Assembly (NCBI GenBank): GCA_949126835.1
Contig: OX421507.1
Coordinates: 25,852,822 to 25,916,821 of the forward strand
DNA from: Anisus vortex
Taxonomy: Eukaryota; Mollusca; Gastropoda; Planorbidae
Reading direction: 5' to 3'
Length of the DNA: 64,000 bases
Shown piece after piece: positions 12,016 to 22,579 of this stretch. The notes below the pieces were generated by a model, which did not search any database, was not told the origin of the DNA, and worked only from the letters and a program-made list of their open reading frames with translations. Position 1 is the stretch's first letter. Each line of letters starts with the position of its first letter. The translations under genes were made by a program, and so were the position numbers.

Positions 12016-13319
12016 GAGCCGGATATATATAATAAGTCAGCTGCGGATTCCCCTAGGATCACTATCGTGGTGGCTCGCCCGTATACTTGCAATGTCACCC
12101 GGCAGCACAAATCCAATACTATAGGTACAGTCATCCAGGCACATGGGTGGTTCGTGAGACGGCTGGATTGCTGCGTTCAATTCTTCCTTCCCCACCGAGA
12201 CCTAGGGCATCTCGGCAGTGCAAAGGGCCTCGGGACCCACGGCAAGAGCTGTCCCCCTTGCGTTCGCCCGCCGGTGTATTCTTATTGTGAACGTATCGGC
12301 GATTTACACATTTCGCCAATCTTTGAGGCCCATAGGTAAAGAATTGCGTGGACACAGAAGAAGTGCAATAGATCGCAAAGTCTTTCAAATCAAAGTGCAG
12401 ATAAGCAGAGTGAAATAAAACAACAACAACAATACACCTAATCTTTGAAGGAGCGACAAGACATTTAGAAGTTCGGTGTGTGCGGTTCGGGTTCGGTTCG
12501 ATTACCCATCTCTAGTGGCGACCCTAATTAAGGAAATTCTCTGACAAACCTTTCATCCTTGAATGTCTTAATGAAACAATTGAGTTTAGGTATAGCCCAG
12601 CCCGAAGTCGTATAGTCCCTGTATTCATTCTTATTTTATAGACACTAGACTAGAATTCTTCGGGATGGAAATGAGAGGTATAGAGTAAGTCTTGGGTGGG
12701 GTGGGGGCGGGGTGGGGGCCCTCTGGATTAAAGATGATATGCCGTTGTTTGGCTGAATGGCGGTACTTTCGAGGGCGCTGGATCAGGCTGGCTTCAAACT
12801 CTAAAAGCCAGAAAGAGAAAAAACGGATAGAGAGAGAGAGGGAAAGAGAGAGAGAGGAGTAAGGGGAAGGGGAGGGGGAGGCGCTGGTCAAAGACCTGAC
12901 TATGAAGTCAACACGTTGATTGAAGGAAAGCGATGACAGATGGGGATAAAGCGGGAGGATATAGTGGTACTACATGTTCTCTGGAAGTGTGTGAGAGTAT
13001 AAGTGTGTATACTAGTCTGTGTGTGAGTACAATGCGTGTCTGTGGCTAGCGAGGCTAAAGAATTCCGCTTCATGATTCAAATATATTTGAAAAAAAAAAA
13101 CACCTTACGATGAAAATCGTGATACATTTTTTAAAAAGAACTGTCGAAGACCAAGGCCAACATTAATATATTTTTTTATAAACTCATAAGTAACTGAATT
13201 TTTTCATTAATTTAAACTCATTTAACTTCCACTATTTTACAATGCTCATCCTTTTTTTTTTCTTCCCCTCGTTGTTGACTTTCTATCATCTTACTCTTAC
13301 ATCGCATCACATGCTACAC
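12016..13319. other. No gene seen
   Basis: 12050-12300 is less AT-rich than its surroundings but I do not recognise it. At 12505-12516 the end ACCCATCTCTAG resembles one terminus of a hAT-like element; no partner end was found. A purine tract lies at 12826-12880. Confidence 0.5.
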
Positions 13320-13529
13320 CAGGGGTCGGCAGCCTACGGCACGCGTGCCAGACTTGGCGCGCAGAACGTTTTTTCAATGGCACGCTAAAGATCTCCACAA
13401 TAGACAATACAATGCCCTTCTACAAGAAATTGAGTGCTAGAGAAAGATGACTTTAAAGCTGTTGGCACGCTGCATACGCTGGAAATCCTACTTTGGCGGC
13501 ACGCTATTATCAAAGGTTGCCGACCCCTG
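13320..13529 (+). mobile_element. hAT-type MITE, family CAGGGGTCGGCAACC, copy 2
   Basis: Inverted ends CAGGGGTCGGCAGCCT and AGGTTGCCGACCCCTG enclose 210 bp with the conserved GGCACGC motifs. No clear 8-bp duplication remains. Confidence 0.85.
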
Positions 13530-14624
13530 CTGTAAAGATCCGAATACAAAAGTATAACAATTATTATTCGCTACGAAATAAAAAAGGGGACACCAGTCTC
13601 TGTTCTTATAAAATTAGCAATCTTCATTACCTTGTGAGTGTTGTGGTGTAAGAATTATAAACCCGTTTCAGAAGTCACGAAATCTAAAAAAAGTTTGTGT
13701 GGCCAAATCAAACAAAAAATGTTGTTTCATATTGAAAGAGGATACACGCTTAGTCCCGGGTCCTGTGGGACCTGTTGATATTTTGAGCCTGAGAATGGTT
13801 CGGAATGACATGGGCGAACTAACACTGGGACACCACGCCCTCAAAAAGACTAGAACCCCTCCCGAAGCAACACAAGCTCGAGCTACGCCCGCCACACTCT
13901 CTCTGTGTGCCCTTTTCATCAAGTCGCAACTAAGGGCGTTTGCAGGGGACCGGCGGGCTAACATTTTACAAACATACACACACCCTACAAGCATGGTCAT
14001 AAACAATAATTATATGCCATGGGTTGAGGACAAGTAAATTTCTAGCCTGGCCTTTCACGCATCATCAAGAAATAATTGGATTTACATAAAAAAATAGTTT
14101 TTATATGTTGTTGTTTTTTAGGCAGGCCTCGTTTCTATTATATTGTGTTATTTGTCTGTTTCAATGGTGTGTATTTGTTCCCGTGTTTGTGGATTTATGA
14201 TTTTATACATTCAACCTTTGCGTTTAAATCTTCGTTTTTTTTTGTTTTATATATATATATATATAGGCCCTATAGTTTACAACTATCTAAACATTAACAC
14301 ACTAGGAATCGTTAAACAATATAAAGTGCCACACACCATTTCCTTAAGCATTAAAATACTTATTGCTGAAATAAGAAGCATGGAGATGTCGTATCGTTTT
14401 CTGGAGGTGTTACGTGAGATTTGGAGAGGGGAGGAAAGTAGGGGGGGGGGGTCATTTTCTAAAACGTCACTAAATTAGGCGATCTTAAATGTATGGACTC
14501 TTTTTTCAATTTTTTTTTTTTTTTAAATTTTTTTTGTTTTTGTTTTTGCTATATTAGCTATTAGTAAGTTTTTTATTGTGTCAACAGGTAGACCTAGTCG
14601 TAAAGTATATCTGAAAGCTGATTT
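13530..14624. other. No gene seen
   Basis: 13668-14037 is open on both strands for 112 codons each, with no recognisable domain and no codon signal that I can judge. The rest is AT-rich with poly-T tracts. Confidence 0.5.
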
Positions 14625-14805
14625 CAGTGGCGTAGCTAGGGCAGGGGGAGGGGGGGTCCAAATTCCAAAGTCGCATTGGGGGGGGGGGCCCCCAAAGGAG
14701 TGTCCAAATTGTTTTTTCTCATGTCATAATGTCGAATGTCAAAATGCAGGGACCCCTAAAGAGGCCAAGCCCCCCCGGGCCCCCAAATCCCTAGCAACGG
14801 CACTG
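14625..14805 (+). mobile_element. hAT-type MITE, CAGTGGCGTAGCTAGGG ends
   Basis: 181-bp element with ends CAGTGGCGTAGCTAGGG and CCCTAGCAACGGCACTG, flanked by a perfect 8-bp duplication GCTGATTT (14617-14624 and 14806-14813). The inside is dominated by poly-G and poly-C runs and encodes nothing. Confidence 0.92.
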
Positions 14806-15329
14806 GCTGATTTGTTCTGAATGTATTAGTCATATAATTTACATTACCTATACATGTAACATCGTATATATTGTGGGCCTATAAATAAATGTGTGAGTTT
14901 GGGAGATGTGTAACGCCAAACTTAGGAGTGGGCTCGGAATTTTTCATTTTGGGTCAAACTTTTATTATGAAGTAAGGGTAGGGTTAAAAAAAAAACAAAA
15001 AACAACACAACAACGATACTGTGATAATATAAAAACTTGAACCGCTGCCACCAAGATATGTTCCGCTTTAAAACGGCCATAAAATCTCAGTTGGGATTGC
15101 ATAGATGTTAATTCGAAGCTTCATTTTAATGTCTTTGTAAAGGCAGGTTTCCATCCTGGCCCAGTACATTTGTTACTTATAATTCGTAATCCACTTACAT
15201 AAACCATGCCCTCTTTACAGCGTATTAATAATATATTTCTTGCTAGATATGAATGACTACATAATTTTCAAATATATTTAGCAAGTGCAATGATGGTAAC
15301 ACTCAAGTACATGCCATCTCACACATTTA
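14806..15329. other. No gene seen
   Basis: AT-rich, nothing recognised. Confidence 0.55.
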
Positions 15330-15559
15330 GAATATGCATCATCTCACATTACTAGAATATGCATCTTCTGGATGGAACCCATGAACTAAAGAAAACGTTA
15401 AACAAAAATTAGAATAAATTCGGAAAAGATCAGCACGGTTCATTGCTATTGAATATTTACAACTGACAAGAATAATACCAATAATTAATTCACTAAACCT
15501 AGAAACACTAGAGGATAAAAGGGCAAAGAGTAAAGTAGTCATAATACCTATTAAATTAT
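15330..15559 (+). pseudogene. Degenerate LINE ORF2 fragment (CR1/L2-like)
   Basis: The + strand reads ILEYASSGWNP, then a stop, then KRSARFIAIEY and LNLETLEDKRAKSK. This is the layout of the region after the reverse transcriptase in CR1/L2-type ORF2 proteins (LEYAS.VW.P...RR.ARF......L.L..LE.RR). Stops and shifts show it is dead. It may belong to LINE family C, whose 3' end follows at 15706. Confidence 0.6.
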
Positions 15560-16045
15560 AACTTAGTAAATAAGATGTACCGCCGCTTGCTCTATTTTTA
15601 GAGCTTAAGTGTTGTGATTTCCGTGCTCAGTCAATAACGCTGGCCTAAAAATTTACGCTGTATATAACTTCGATTTTAATCTTAATTTGAGTTCTAATCT
15701 TATATACTAGACTCGGACCAGGGATGAGCGAAGGACGCAATTATCTTATTTATAGAAGAAGCGTCTGCAATGTATAAGATAAGAAGATAAGATATTACAG
15801 ACTATTATAAATGCATTTTTCTACAGTTCTACATAAAAGCAATGAAACGACGAAATTTAAAACATTTACTTTTACAAATACATTATTTAAAAGTGTAAAT
15901 TTACCTCCAATATTCCGTTTAATTTTCCCACAAACGCTGGCAACTGGGATAGTGATAGTTTATGTTGTGATCGGAAATTCCGAAGCAGAATATGTTGAGT
16001 CGTCAAATAGCAGAAATATTAAAACTAGTGGTCCATCTTGTTATG
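15560..16045 (+). repeat. Dispersed repeat D, copy 1 (interrupted)
   Basis: 15570-15700 (CGCTTGCTCTATTTTTAGAGC and CGATTTTAATCTTAATTT) and 15950-16045 (GGAAATTCCGAA, AAATAGCAGAAATATTAAA) match the two sides of 28466-29660. A LINE C 3' end lies between the two halves here; a 25-bp minisatellite lies within the other copy. Confidence 0.7.
15706..15793 (+). mobile_element. LINE family C, 3' end only
   Basis: Contains CTAGACTCGGACCAGGGATG, GGACGCAATTATCTTATTTATAG and GCGTCTGCAATGTATAAGAT plus an AAGAT-type tail; it is about 88 bases long. Confidence 0.8.
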
Positions 16046-16084
16046 GCTTTTGCTTAGAAATACAACACAATAAAAATAGGCTAT

Positions 16085-16330
16085 ATCACAATGGTCAGAT
16101 AAACATATAAAGACAAAAACATATGCAAGAACAAATGCATATAAAAGCTCTTTCTTTCCAAGTGTCACCAGAGCTTGGAATGGGTTGGCTGAAAAACAAC
16201 AACAGGAAAACCAGTAACTTAACATCATTTAAAACACTAACAAAAAATGCAAAACTAGACAGACCACGGATGAGCGTGAGGGGCAATACTTTTCTTTATA
16301 GAAAAAGCGTCTGTAGAATGTAAGATTAAA
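16085..16330 (+). mobile_element. LINE family C, 3' end (truncated copy)
   Basis: The + strand encodes an ORF2 C-terminus with RAWNGLAEK-like and KTSNLTSFKTL pieces in shifted frames, then the family's short 3' UTR. The hairpin arms are mutated and the tail is short. Confidence 0.8.
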
Positions 16331-16404
16331 AAACAACAACATCGGGCTAAGATATCAGAGAATTTTTACCAACAAAATATACTTTTGCGACCCGATTATT
16401 TATC

Positions 16405-16597
16405 TCTCCTGGTTCCCGGGTTCTGGAGCGTATCCCTGAGCCTACCCAGCTCTGATGGGTACCTGACCTAAGTTAAGTAAAGTAAATGCGGCTATGCATT
16501 GTGCTCGCCATATAATCACCTAGTATGCCGTGGCCACATAAACTGGTGAACGCTGCGCCCCTATGATTAATTTGGTCCGAATGGTACTTTAATGGTT
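16405..16597 (+). mobile_element. SINE A, 5'-truncated copy
   Basis: Has the CCCTGAGCCTACCCAGCTCT, GATGGGTACCTGAC, GTATGCCGTGGCCACA and AATTTGGTCCGAATGGTACT segments in order. Confidence 0.88.
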
Positions 16598-17679
16598 CCG
16601 GTACCTGATATTAGTGAAAATTTGTCCAAACATTTTTCTTTTCTTTCGGTTCTTTTAGTTAGCCTTTTTAACATTTCATTTATTTATTTTGGGGGATTTG
16701 AGGGGGGGGGGGGTAGAAAATGACCACTTAAAATTAGAGAAAAAACACCATTCAGGTATTTTCTAGAAAAGATATGTTTAGGGGAGAAAAAATAAGATGT
16801 TTGACCTTGACCTCTTGTAGTATGTCGATAAGGCAGACGATGTTTCTTTTTCAAGAGGAGCTGGGAACGAATGAAAAGAAATTTGTTGTTCAAAAGACGT
16901 GCAGCAATTTGACGACAGAGCTAGTCTAGCGAAGTTAGAGCCTCCCCCCCCCACACACACACAACCTTAACACACACACACCTAAGAGAGAGAGAGAGAG
17001 AGACCGGAAGCTATTTCTTTAATGTTTAGTGGAGCCAACTTTTGAACCTCCGCGAGCAAAAAGCCCCAGAATGCCCGTGGCCACGGAAGTGTAAACAAAG
17101 TAGATACGCTAGAAATACCATTGATCTCGGACAGGACAGAGGAGTTGGCGAGAAAAAAAAAAGGAAGTCTTGGTTGCCTGGGAGTGAGTTATTCCTCGTT
17201 TTTGATCGCACTAAGTCATTTTTAAGAAGGGTTTAAAAAAAAAAGAAGAGTATCCCCCTCCCCCTCCCCGAAACCCAAAGAAAAATAAACAATAAAACAA
17301 TAAACGGTAAAATGAGAATGTTACAGGGAGGGAGTCCAAGGGAGGGGGTGATAGCATGTCGGAATTCGGTACCCACCCCTCCCCCACAAGCAAAAACATA
17401 AAAAGTTCGCGTCGCGTCGGTGGATGAATTTTATTGCTCTGGCTGCTGGCGGATGTAGATTGGTAACAATGAACATTGTAATGTAAAGTCTATCTGTTTT
17501 AACATGGCTACATGGGATACATCGAGGGGAAGCTCATGGCCCATGTTTTGAAAATGATTGTATAATAACAAGGTTACTTGAGTTAATGATTTCCTGTTGT
17601 TGTCTTGTACCTTCCGGTAGACACTCTGAGAATATGTTGAATGATAGATGTATAACTTTTGTACATTTTGAGAACTTCT
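16598..17679. other. No gene seen
   Basis: Contains poly-G and poly-C runs, a CA tract and a GA tract (16945-17003). Open frames here are short and unrelated to anything I recognise. Confidence 0.55.
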
Positions 17680-18141
17680 TCTTCTACTTCTTCATATTAT
17701 TGTGGAGACCCCGTTAGGACCGAGGAAAAAGTCCACAATTTAAAGTAACAAGAAAATTTTTAAATCACAAACAAGAGGTAGGCCCTATTTACTCCAGCCC
17801 TTCAGTGAAGATTTTAAAGCCGGTACAGAGTGGGGGGGGGCAATGATGGAGGCTTGGTCCAGCGTGTTCCACAATCTAATGGTTGACAGGAAACAAAAGA
17901 ATATTTGTTGACGTCGGTGCGTGCGTGTAGGATATGCAGTTTGAGCTGATGACCTCAGGTAGAGTGGAACATCTGTTGGATGCGACCTGGACATTTCCAC
18001 GTGGCGGTGGATGATCTTGTACACAGTGGTGACTTTGTTTACCGCTCTGCGGTGTTGTAGGGGCTCATGTTGTCGAGGCAGATAAATACTACAGAATGAT
18101 AGATGTATAACGTGTATCCATTTTAGGAAGCTGGACTTCAT
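17680..18141 (-). pseudogene. LINE ORF2 C-terminal fragment with 3' UTR (third LINE family)
   Basis: A minus-strand frame (18141 to 17785) ends with RRAVNKVTTVYKIIHRHVEM, then PTRTHRRQQIFFCF, then STIRLWNTLDQASI and a final ALKSSLKGW. This is the typical end of CR1/L2/Jockey-like ORF2 proteins (RT.....FF..TIR.WN.L....). A 3' UTR follows down to a GAAGAAG-type tail near 17680. The 5' part, with the reverse transcriptase, is missing. The tail segment recurs at 52240-52312. Confidence 0.75.
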
Positions 18142-18563
18142 GTTGTTGTTTATTCACCCAGTCCATTATTAATAACAGGAAGTAGACAATTTTGCAAGGA
18201 GTACGAGAAAAATGATATTAACATGGTTCGACAACTCTTAAGAAGTAAAATGATAGAATATTAAACTGCGAGATTAGAAAATAGGGCAAAAAAACCAAGA
18301 GTTCTATACGCATGATTATAATCGTTTTCTACCCCCCCCCACACACACATACACACAATTATTACTTTAAAAAAAACAACAACATACATTTGTCAGATAT
18401 CTTTCGATCTCTGAAGGGTTTCAGTAGGCATTGACCAAGTCACTTTATGACGTCATCGCTTGGAAAGCAAACTCATTTTTTTTAATCATATTCACAGTTG
18501 TGACCTAGATCTAGGTCTATCGTATTGTTTCACTTTTCTTAATTGTCTCTTTTATCATTTTCT

Positions 18564-18792
18564 CTCTCGCCTTCTCTGTATTTCTCTCTCTCTCTCTCTT
18601 TCTCTCTGTATACATATATATATCTGTCTCTTTCTTTTTTTTTTCCTCTTTATCTTTGTATCTTTGTATCTCTGTAGGCCCCTATCTATCTCTTTGTATA
18701 TTTGTATCTTTCTCTTTGTGTATCTTTGTCTCTTTGTTTCTCTGGGTCTCGGTCTCCATGTCTCTCGGTCTCTCAGTCTCTTGGTCTCTATG

Positions 18793-18861
<69 letters not shown>
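18564..18861 (+). repeat. (TC)n-rich microsatellite, ~210 bp before exon A
   Basis: Imperfect TCTC/TCTTTGTA units lead into a nearly pure (TC)n stretch (18793-18861). It lies in the intron upstream of the first visible Wnt exon. Confidence 0.95.
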
Positions 18862-18865
<4 letters not shown>

Positions 18866-19072
18866 CTTTGTGGTCGTTAATATATACACTCCTAAGCTTT
18901 TTTTTAAAAAAGAAACTATAATTCCTTTTCTACAAAGGTTTGCTCTCGCCCCTCTTCCCTCCCCCAAACACTAGCGAATTGACCCCTCACTAAGGTCGGT
19001 CGCTGGATGCCACCATGTCTGGAAATGTGTATATTTAACTTTTTACATTGAATACTTTCTCTCTCCCCCCAG

Positions 19073-19308
19073 GGCACTAGCTCAAATGTCGTCACTGGCG
19101 CATATAAGTGATGAAAATAAATGCGAGGAGCTGGCTGGGCTGGTCAAGCGGCAGAAAAAGCTGTGCAAGCGTCACCTGGAGCTGATGGACAGCGTCCGTG
19201 CCGGGGCCCAAATGGCCGTCGAGGAGTGCCAGTCCCAGTTCAAGTACAGGAGGTGGAATTGTTCCACGGAGAACTACAAGCCTTTTGGCAACGTCATTAT
19301 GAAACAGG
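19073..19308 (+). CDS. Wnt4: Wnt4-like gene, internal exon A (N-terminal part of the Wnt domain)
   Basis: Internal exon of a secreted Wnt ligand, which signals through Frizzled receptors. It follows a CT-rich tract and an AG at 19071-19072, and ends at a GTGAGT donor starting at 19309. The first base completes a split codon (phase 2); the last base, G, begins one (phase 1). The frame gives about 78 residues, with SSLAHISDENKCEEL near the start, then KLCKRHLELMDSVRAGAQ, then EECQSQFKYRRWNCST. The four cysteines and the sequon in RWNCST sit where Wnt proteins have them. The pattern CEEL...RQ..LCKR.LE.MDSVR.GAQ.A.EECQ.QF..RRWNCST fits Wnt4 better than other Wnt classes as I know them; WntA is the main alternative. 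The exon with the signal peptide was not found upstream in the window. The Met at 19086 is internal, not a start. Splicing to 34303 restores a Gly codon and the motif GTREAAF. Confidence 0.93.
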
Positions 19309-19354
19309 GTGAGTTATGCTTAAATTTAATTGGTCAAAACAATGACCACTTCGG

Positions 19355-19622
19355 CACAATGGCCGAGTAGCAGCGATTTAAGTTGGCATATCGAAGGTTC
19401 AGGGTTCAAATGCTGGTGAAGGATAAGATTTCTTTACCGTTTCTGGGGAGGAGGGGTTTGTCCCTGAGTCTACCCAACTCTGATTAGAACCTAACTTTAG
19501 TTGGGGGTAAAGTAAAGGCGGCTCGGCATTGTGCTAGTCACACAGTTACCGAAGCCAGGGATATTGGTGAACGCTGCTTTGGATCAATTTGGTCCCAAAC
19601 GGATTACTTAACTTGTACTTTA
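19355..19622 (+). mobile_element. SINE A, near full-length copy
   Basis: The head has an A-box-like TGGCCGAGTAGC and a B-box-like GGTTCAAAT, as in tRNA-derived SINEs. The central domain and the GATCAATTTGGTCCCAAACGG end follow. It starts 46 bases after the exon A donor site. Confidence 0.88.
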
Positions 19623-20036
19623 AAAAAAACCAAAGACTACATCGTCAACAACACAAACATTAACTTCTTTTTTTTTTTTTTTTTTTTTAATATATTATTA
19701 AGTTTTGAGAGTGAGGGCGCAGGTATTGGAAAGTCATGACGTCCTATTTTCCTCAATTGGGCCGATTATCCTCAATTGGGACCGTAATAAAGAGCCCTTG
19801 AGAGATTACACAATCAATTTTTTAAAAATACTTAAAGGAATTTCGTAACCCGGGGATTTTAATATAAATCAACATGTCTACTAAATTGTATAAATATGTC
19901 GAATGCACTCAACCTTATTTTGTAATCATAAAGCTAAAAAAAAAAGTGTTCATTTTGTTGTTTACATTTACATGAATAGATCTTTACATTATTTCGACAC
20001 GTAGCAAAACGGTGGCTGGGTGCCAGCGCGTTCGGC
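19623..20036. other. No gene seen
   Basis: Poly-T run (19670-19688) and AT-rich sequence, including a near-repeat of TCCTCAATTGGG at 19751-19780. Confidence 0.55.
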
Positions 20037-20764
20037 TAATGGCGCAAACGGCTTTTAACAGAAATCTCCTAAGACAGGAGGATGCAACGCCATCCATGCA
20101 GCTGTTTGTAAGCGAAATAGAACTTCTGGTCAAAGTGTTTAATCACAGGAACTGGAGAGATGTTGACCTGATTTCTTCCACCTCAGTTTAAGATGGCAAT
20201 CAGTGGCTATCTTCAAAACAAATTGATAGCTAATGAAAAATGAGTTGCGATGGGCGCGACTTTGAGGGTGCGACTTAATGTGCAATTAGGAAAAAAAGTA
20301 CACAATTAACACTATTAAAACACAAATAGTTTCTTAAGAATTTATTTCGTATGAGTTTCAACCGTATTATAATATGAATTAGATTTAGTAATTCGTAAGT
20401 AAATGGACACGGTTGTAATAATTGTATAATAACATGAATTTACACTCATAATTATTGAAAAAATTTCGAGGCTCTTTTCGAAATGTGTGTCTGCTTCTTT
20501 AGTTGATGGATCACAGTAAGTTAATTCCGTGTATTCCTATTATTATGTATACGATATTTCTGATTTAACAGACAGGTTAGCGTTACACTCCATCTCAATC
20601 AGTCAAAGCCACAACTGTACTAATTCCAAAAGTTTTCTTTAAAATAAACATACAAAAATATAACCCTAGCTGCAACCTTGAATAAAACTAGAAACTGGAG
20701 CTATTTGACAGATCTATATAATGTGTAGTCCTAAGGATGGTACGGCTAAAGCTTACATCCATCC
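20037..20764 (+). repeat. Long dispersed repeat F, copy 2
   Basis: Second copy of the repeat at 331-1083, inside the Wnt intron and in direct orientation. It is preceded by a tRNA-like stretch (GGCTGGGTGCCAGCGCGTTC) that copy 1 lacks, and followed at once by a TTCATTG tract and a SINE. Confidence 0.85.
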
Positions 20765-20785
20765 TCATTGTTGTTCATTGTTCAT

Positions 20786-21035
20786 TGCTGGGGTACCGAA
20801 AGTCCTGGGTTCGAATCCTGGTGAAGGCTAGAATTTGTTCCCGGGTCTGGAGGATGTCTCTGTGTCTACCAAGCTCTATGGGTTCTTTATTTTAGATGGG
20901 GTAAAGTAAAGGCGGGCTGTCCATTGTGCTGGCCACACAATCTCCTAAGCCATAGCCACATGAACTAGTGAAAGCTGTCTCGCCGGCCCCCATGGATCAA
21001 TTTGATCCGACGTCATACTTAACTTTGACTTTTAT
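20786..21035 (+). mobile_element. SINE A, near full-length copy
   Basis: Contains a clear B box (GGTTCGAATCC), then GTGAAGGCTAGAATTTG, the central domain and the GGATCAATTTGATCCGACG end. It directly follows a TTCATTG tract (20766-20786). Confidence 0.9.
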
Positions 21036-21060
21036 AACGACACGCAGACATGATGTGTAT

Positions 21061-21257
21061 GAAAAGTCGGCAACTTACGGAACGCGTGCCAGGTGTGCCA
21101 GACTAGGCACGCCGAGCGATTTTCAATGGCAAACTAAAAAAGGCAAGTCAAGTCATTTCTACAAGAAAAGAGCAGTCAAACTTTGAAGCTGTTGGCACCC
21201 TAAATTAATTAGAAATCCTAATTTGGCACACTATTATCAAAAGGTTGCCGACCCCTG
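21061..21257 (+). mobile_element. hAT-type MITE, family CAGGGGTCGGCAACC, copy 3
   Basis: The left end is decayed (GAAAAGTCGGCAACTT); the right end is AGGTTGCCGACCCCTG. Flanks ATGTGTAT and ATGTATAT match at 7 of 8 bases, consistent with an old 8-bp duplication. Confidence 0.88.
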
Positions 21258-21599
21258 ATGTATATGATAACAAACATGATATCTATATAGACCATTTCAA
21301 AAATATGTTAGGCAAACTGTAAGATCTGAATCTTGTGCTTTATTAAACCTACATATGCTCCCAGCAATGGTGAGTCAAGACAAAAATCATTATTATATCA
21401 TTAGAGACTCCTTTTTTTTTTGGCTTTTATTTTTAAAAATGCTTTATTAGTATAGTAAACATTCATTATATGGGAAAAAAACACGTTATAGAGTTGTAGA
21501 TATATTTTTAAAAATAAACGTAGACCTATTAATAATCACCTTATGTTTAAGTTCTAAACTGAGCGCCATTTCAGAATGATCTCTCTTTGAGATGCTTTC

Positions 21600-21765
21600 A
21601 ATAAAAAAAAAAAAAAAAACCTAAATACCGAAAGATACGTTCTCAGTTCTCACTACAGTTTTTATTGTAACAGTTCTAGTTTTTTTCTTTCTCTTTTAAC
21701 AAAACCCATTGTAATCATTCGTTTCTCCGACATTATGACGGGCATAACCACTAGTAATATATGAG
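21600..21765 (+). repeat. Short repeat block collinear with 1853-2046
   Basis: Second copy of the block, with the same order and orientation relative to repeat F. The 60-base flanking direct repeats seen at copy 1 are absent here. Confidence 0.65.
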
Positions 21766-22011
21766 ACAAACTAGAATTGTGTGTGTTGAATTGAAAATTT
21801 TCATCCTAGTTAAGACAGTTAAGTGCTACAAATTTGAATAAACCAAGAATGTGAAGTTTTGATAATATAGGCATTAATAGGCAGACGAGAACACCTGTTT
21901 TAGGGCTGGCCACACAATCCCTAAGCATGCGTTTCTTTCTACAAAATCTGTAATAGAAACAAAACAAATGGCGGTTCTAAGATGTTCAAAAAAGAAATTG
22001 GTGTCGATTCA
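21766..22011. other. No gene seen
   Basis: AT-rich intronic sequence. Confidence 0.5.
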
Positions 22012-22333
22012 GTATCTTATCTTATATATTACAGACGCTCCTTCTATAAAAAAAATTATTGCGTCCTACGCTCATTCGCGGTCCGAGTCTAGTCTTGCAT
22101 GTTTATTAATGTTTTAAGTGATGTTAAGTTACTGGTTTTCCTGGTTTGTTCAGGCAACCCATTCCATGCCCGAATGTCACTCGGGAAGAAAGAGAACTTA
22201 TATGGGGCCTACATTTGTTCTCGCATAAGGGATAAGAAAAGTGTTTTTGTCTTGATGTTTATCTGAGCATTGCAACAGGTTGTTATTGGGTTGTATTTCT
22301 AAATTAGAGTTTAATGCCTTATGTATTATTACT
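22012..22333 (-). mobile_element. LINE family C, 3' end (truncated copy)
   Basis: Same extent and orientation as 5065-5385: ATCTTATCTTATATATTACA tail side, hairpin region, and the RAWNGLPE-type codons on the minus strand. Confidence 0.82.
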
Positions 22334-22364
22334 ACTTTACTCTTCCCCCTTCAGTCCTCTAGTG

Positions 22365-22571
22365 CAGGGGTCGGCAACCTACGGCACGCGTGCCGTACTT
22401 GGCACGCAGCATGATTTTCAATGGCACGCGAAAGACCCATAAAAAAACTCAATTCGTCTCTTCTACAAGAAATTGTTTGGTGGCGCATGTTGATTTTTAT
22501 GGCTCTTGGCACGCTGAATGACGTAGAAATACTACTTTGGCACACTATTGTCAAAAGGTTGCCGCCCACTG
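22365..22571 (+). mobile_element. hAT-type MITE, family CAGGGGTCGGCAACC, copy 4
   Basis: Ends CAGGGGTCGGCAACCT and AGGTTGCCGCCCACTG; perfect 8-bp duplication CTCTAGTG (22357-22364 and 22572-22579). Confidence 0.92.
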
Positions 22572-22579
22572 CTCTAGTG

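Noticed and set aside
12131..12400. rRNA or snRNA fragment
   Set aside because: The composition suggested it, but I could not match it to a known RNA.
12470..12520. hAT element with end ACCCATCTCTA
   Set aside because: Only one candidate terminus; no inverted partner or duplication found.
13668..14037. 112-codon frames on both strands
   Set aside because: No recognisable domain, no splice signals that fit the Wnt gene, and mutual overlap.
1..19072. Wnt4 first exon (signal peptide) inside the window
   Set aside because: No frame with a signal peptide and a phase-2 donor could be recognised, so it is probably further upstream.
20801..20875. Genuine tRNA genes at the GGTTCGAATCC-type boxes (also 35108, 31083, 19355)
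   Set aside because: They lack a full cloverleaf and acceptor stem and continue into SINE bodies.
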